From Streptomyces guryensis (GTDB taxonomy: Bacteria > Actinomycetota > Actinomycetes > Streptomycetales > Streptomycetaceae), in NCBI RefSeq assembly GCF_021261325.1, contig NZ_JAJSBI010000019.1:140609-204608 (forward strand): a DNA stretch of 64,000 bases, written 5' to 3'. Position 1 is the first letter of the stretch. Each line of letters opens with the position of its first letter. Below are positions 60,328 to 64,000 of the stretch, in pieces. A program made the translations under genes and the position numbers. The notes beneath the pieces were generated by a model, which was not told where the DNA came from, made no database searches, and saw nothing but the letters and a program-made list of their open reading frames with translations.

Positions 60328-61716
60328 TCAGTGCGGGTCGGGTGCGGCGTACCGCTCTATCGCCGCCATCGGCACGGGCAGCCAGTCGGGGCGGTGGCGG
60401 GCCTCGTAGACGACCTCGTAGATCGCCTTGTCCGTCTCGTAGGCGCGCAGCAGTACCGGGTCGGTGCGCGGGTCTCGGCCGCTGACCTCGGCGTATCCGG
60501 AACAGTACGCCGCCCGGCACGCCTCGGCCCAGCCCTGTGACTGCGGTACGGCGGAGTGGGCCGCGTAGTCGAAGGACCGCAGCATTCCCGCGATGTCCCG
60601 CACCGGCGGCTGCGGCATCCGTCGTTCGGCCAGGGGTTTGGACGGCTCGCCCTCGAAGTCGATCAGCCACCACTGGCCGGCCGGCGAGCGCAGACACTGC
60701 CCGAGGTGCAGGTCGCCGTGGATGCGCTGCGCGGTCCAGGTACGGCCCTCCCCGGCCAGGTCGGCGAGCGCGGTGAACGCGGAGTGCAGGGCGGGGGCGT
60801 ACGGCCGTAGCGTGGGCACCGCCTGCGCGGCCACGTCGAGGCGCTCGATCATGCCGTCGGCCAGCAGCCGCAGCTGGGTGTGGCCCATGGTGACGGTCGG
60901 CAGTGCGCGGGCGAGCGCCGTGTGCACCTCGGCCGTGGCACGGCCCAGCGCCCGTGCCTCCGTGCCGAAGTCCTCGCCCTTGGCCAGCTCGCGCAGCGCC
61001 AGCTCCCAGCCGTCCGTCGCACCCTGCAGGAAGGGCTGGAGCACGCCGAGTACGTACGACTCTCCTGACAGTTCCGCCCGTAGCCATGCCGTCGGGGCGG
61101 GCACCCGGGGGCAGTCCTCGTGGGCGAGCGCCAGCGGCAGTTCCAGGTCGGGGTTGACCCCGGGCACGATCCGGCGCAGCAGCTTGAGGATGAACGTATC
61201 TCCGTAGACGACCGACGAGTTCGACTGCTCGGCGGTCACCAGCCGTGGGACGAGTCCGGTACGGATCTCCCGGCCGGGCTCCCGCTCGAAGCGCAGCCCG
61301 CCGATCCGGGCCTGGGTGCGCAGCGCCTCCAGGAGTACCTCGGCGGGCCGGGGGTCGTACAGGGCGTCGTACACGGTGCGTCCGGCAAGGGGGCCCTCGT
61401 CCACGTGTCCGATCAGCGCGGGCGCGAGCCGGGGTGGCAGCGCCTCGCGCACGCCTATCAGCAACTGGTAGCAGTCGCCGGGGTGTGGCTCGGCGCCGAG
61501 AGCGAGCGGCTGATGGGCGCGCACCAGCAGGTGGAACAGGCCCAGCCTGCCGTCGGCCGGCAGCAACTCGGTGGCCGCGACCAGCGAGAACCCGGTGACC
61601 GGCCGCCCCTTGCCCGCGAACCAGCGCTGCCGTGGCAGCCATTCGCGCAGCAGGGGATCCAGCGACGCGAGCAGACCAGGACTTGTCCTGCCGGAAAGTG
61701 TGACAGTTTCCGCCAT
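60328..61716 (-). CDS. mak: maltokinase
   Basis: A 462-residue kinase that phosphorylates maltose to maltose-1-phosphate, the donor for GlgE. Motifs are WFAGKGRPVTGF near the start, SNSSVVYGDTFILKLLRR, RIHGDLHLGQCLRS (catalytic loop) and WWLIDFEGEPSKPL. C-terminal ends RHRPDWLPVPMAAIERYA. Lies 39 bases before glgB and 105 bases after treS. TreS and Mak physically associate in other actinobacteria. Confidence 0.93.
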   Translation of the reverse strand: MAETVTLSGRTSPGLLASLDPLLREWLPRQRWFAGKGRPVTGFSLVAATELLPADGRLGLFHLLVRAHQPLALGAEPHPGDCYQLLIGVREALPPRLAPALIGHVDEGPLAGRTVYDALYDPRPAEVLLEALRTQARIGGLRFEREPGREIRTGLVPRLVTAEQSNSSVVYGDTFILKLLRRIVPGVNPDLELPLALAHEDCPRVPAPTAWLRAELSGESYVLGVLQPFLQGATDGWELALRELAKGEDFGTEARALGRATAEVHTALARALPTVTMGHTQLRLLADGMIERLDVAAQAVPTLRPYAPALHSAFTALADLAGEGRTWTAQRIHGDLHLGQCLRSPAGQWWLIDFEGEPSKPLAERRMPQPPVRDIAGMLRSFDYAAHSAVPQSQGWAEACRAAYCSGYAEVSGRDPRTDPVLLRAYETDKAIYEVVYEARHRPDWLPVPMAAIERYAAPDPH

Positions 61717-61821
61717 GGCGTCACATTCCTTTCCCCGGGTGGTCGGGGTGTTACTGATGCGTGCCCCGGGTGGGACAGGAGAAACCGCCCCACCCCGGGT
61801 TCTGCCAGGCCCCGCACGGCT

Positions 61822-63518
<1,697 letters not shown>

Positions 63519-63522
<4 letters not shown>

Positions 63523-64000
63523 GTTGTGGGTGACCCCCCGATCTGCGGGTTGGACGGTCGCAGGACGGTGAACACGTGCGCGGGACGAGTGCCCGGTTCG
63601 AGGCGTACGTAATTCGCCCTGCCCCAGTGATACGTCTCGCCGGTGAGTTCGTCCCGCACCGGCACCGACTCGTGCCATTCCAGGCCGAGTTGCGGCATGT
63701 CCAACGAGACCGTGGCCTCCTGGGTGTGGTGCGGGTCGAGGTTGGCGACCACCAGAACCGTGTTCGAGCCGCTCCGCTTCGAGTACGCGATCACCGCGTC
63801 CTTGTCCGTGTGATGGAAGTGGAGGTCGCGCAGCTGACGCAGGGCGGGGTTGGAGCGCCGGATGGTGTTGAGCCGGGTGATGAGGGGGGTGATGGTGCGG
63901 CCTTGGCGTTCGGCTGTCTCCCAGTCGCGGGGGCGTAGCTGGTACTTCTCCGAGTCGAGGTATTCCTCGCTGCCCTGGCGCAGGGGGGTGTTCTCGCACA
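63519..64000 (-). CDS. glgE: GlgE maltosyltransferase, 5' part beyond the window
   Basis: The last about 160 codons of an alpha-1,4-glucan:maltose-1-phosphate maltosyltransferase. Visible are ENTPLRQGSEEYLDSEKYQLR, ITRLNTIRRSNPALRQLRDLHFHHTD, and the C-terminal beta domain (VIAYSKRSGSNTVLVVANLD; LEWHESVPVRDELTGETYHW). It extends alpha-glucan chains from maltose-1-phosphate. Catalytic residues lie outside the window. Overlaps treS by four bases. Identity rests on these motifs and on the neighbours. Confidence 0.9.

Overview
The window is high-GC actinobacterial DNA with the hallmarks of a Streptomyces chromosome core: G/C-rich third codon positions, many GTG starts, frequent four-base ATGA/GTGA gene overlaps, and gene families typical of that genus. 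These include the polarity proteins Scy and FilP, an AbsC-like MarR regulator, IcmA, and a GlgE-pathway cluster. From memory, the gene order follows the S. coelicolor SCO5396-SCO5443 neighbourhood. That synteny is an inference, not a search result.

Bases 1-5400 hold the end of an LLM-class flavin oxidoreductase with a rare TTA codon, a small zinc-ribbon-like protein, and two paralogous ABC ATPase/permease pairs. Bases 5650-10650 encode the coiled-coil proteins FilP and Scy (cell polarity and cytoskeleton). Bases 10860-13650 hold methylmalonyl-CoA epimerase, a thiolase and MeaB (acyl-CoA metabolism). A TnpB-type element (13684 to about 15475) has replaced most of a two-component locus, leaving only a decayed kinase tail beside absC. 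Three AIM24-family genes follow, then two tiny genes, then a SRPBCC/DUF4166/TetR operon with two clear operator palindromes.

Bases 22030-26907 hold a cslA-glxA-GH6 cellulose-like glycan module, followed by an apparently N-truncated ArsR-type regulator. I infer this block was inserted here or moved here, since I recall these genes elsewhere in S. coelicolor. Next come MarR and DUF3817 genes, a frameshifted gene, icmA behind a perfect 24-base palindrome, a secreted protease, TetR, and a thioredoxin-TPR protein. A 646-base leader rich in palindromes precedes an uncharacterised exported trio: DUF6230, DUF6114 and a Ser/Thr/Pro-stalk protein.

Bases 38100-44245 carry central carbon genes: pyk, ackA, pta and divergent pfkA. 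Bases 44331-53188 hold an XRE-like regulator, a PPOX-type oxidoreductase, a sugar ABC transporter with a possible DasR-like site, and a CitA/CitB-type two-component system divergent from a dicarboxylate symporter. A local duplication lies at the kinase/regulator junction. Bases 53430-57623 hold a DUF2127 protein, an aldo/keto reductase remnant, a MerR-thioredoxin pair with a typical 19-base-spacer promoter, and HelR. The window ends with glgB (histone-like tail), maltokinase, treS and the 3' end of glgE, which together make alpha-glucan from trehalose and maltose-1-phosphate.

Three copies of a GC-rich hairpin plus a shared box sit just after plus-strand genes. I found no tRNA, rRNA or CRISPR array.
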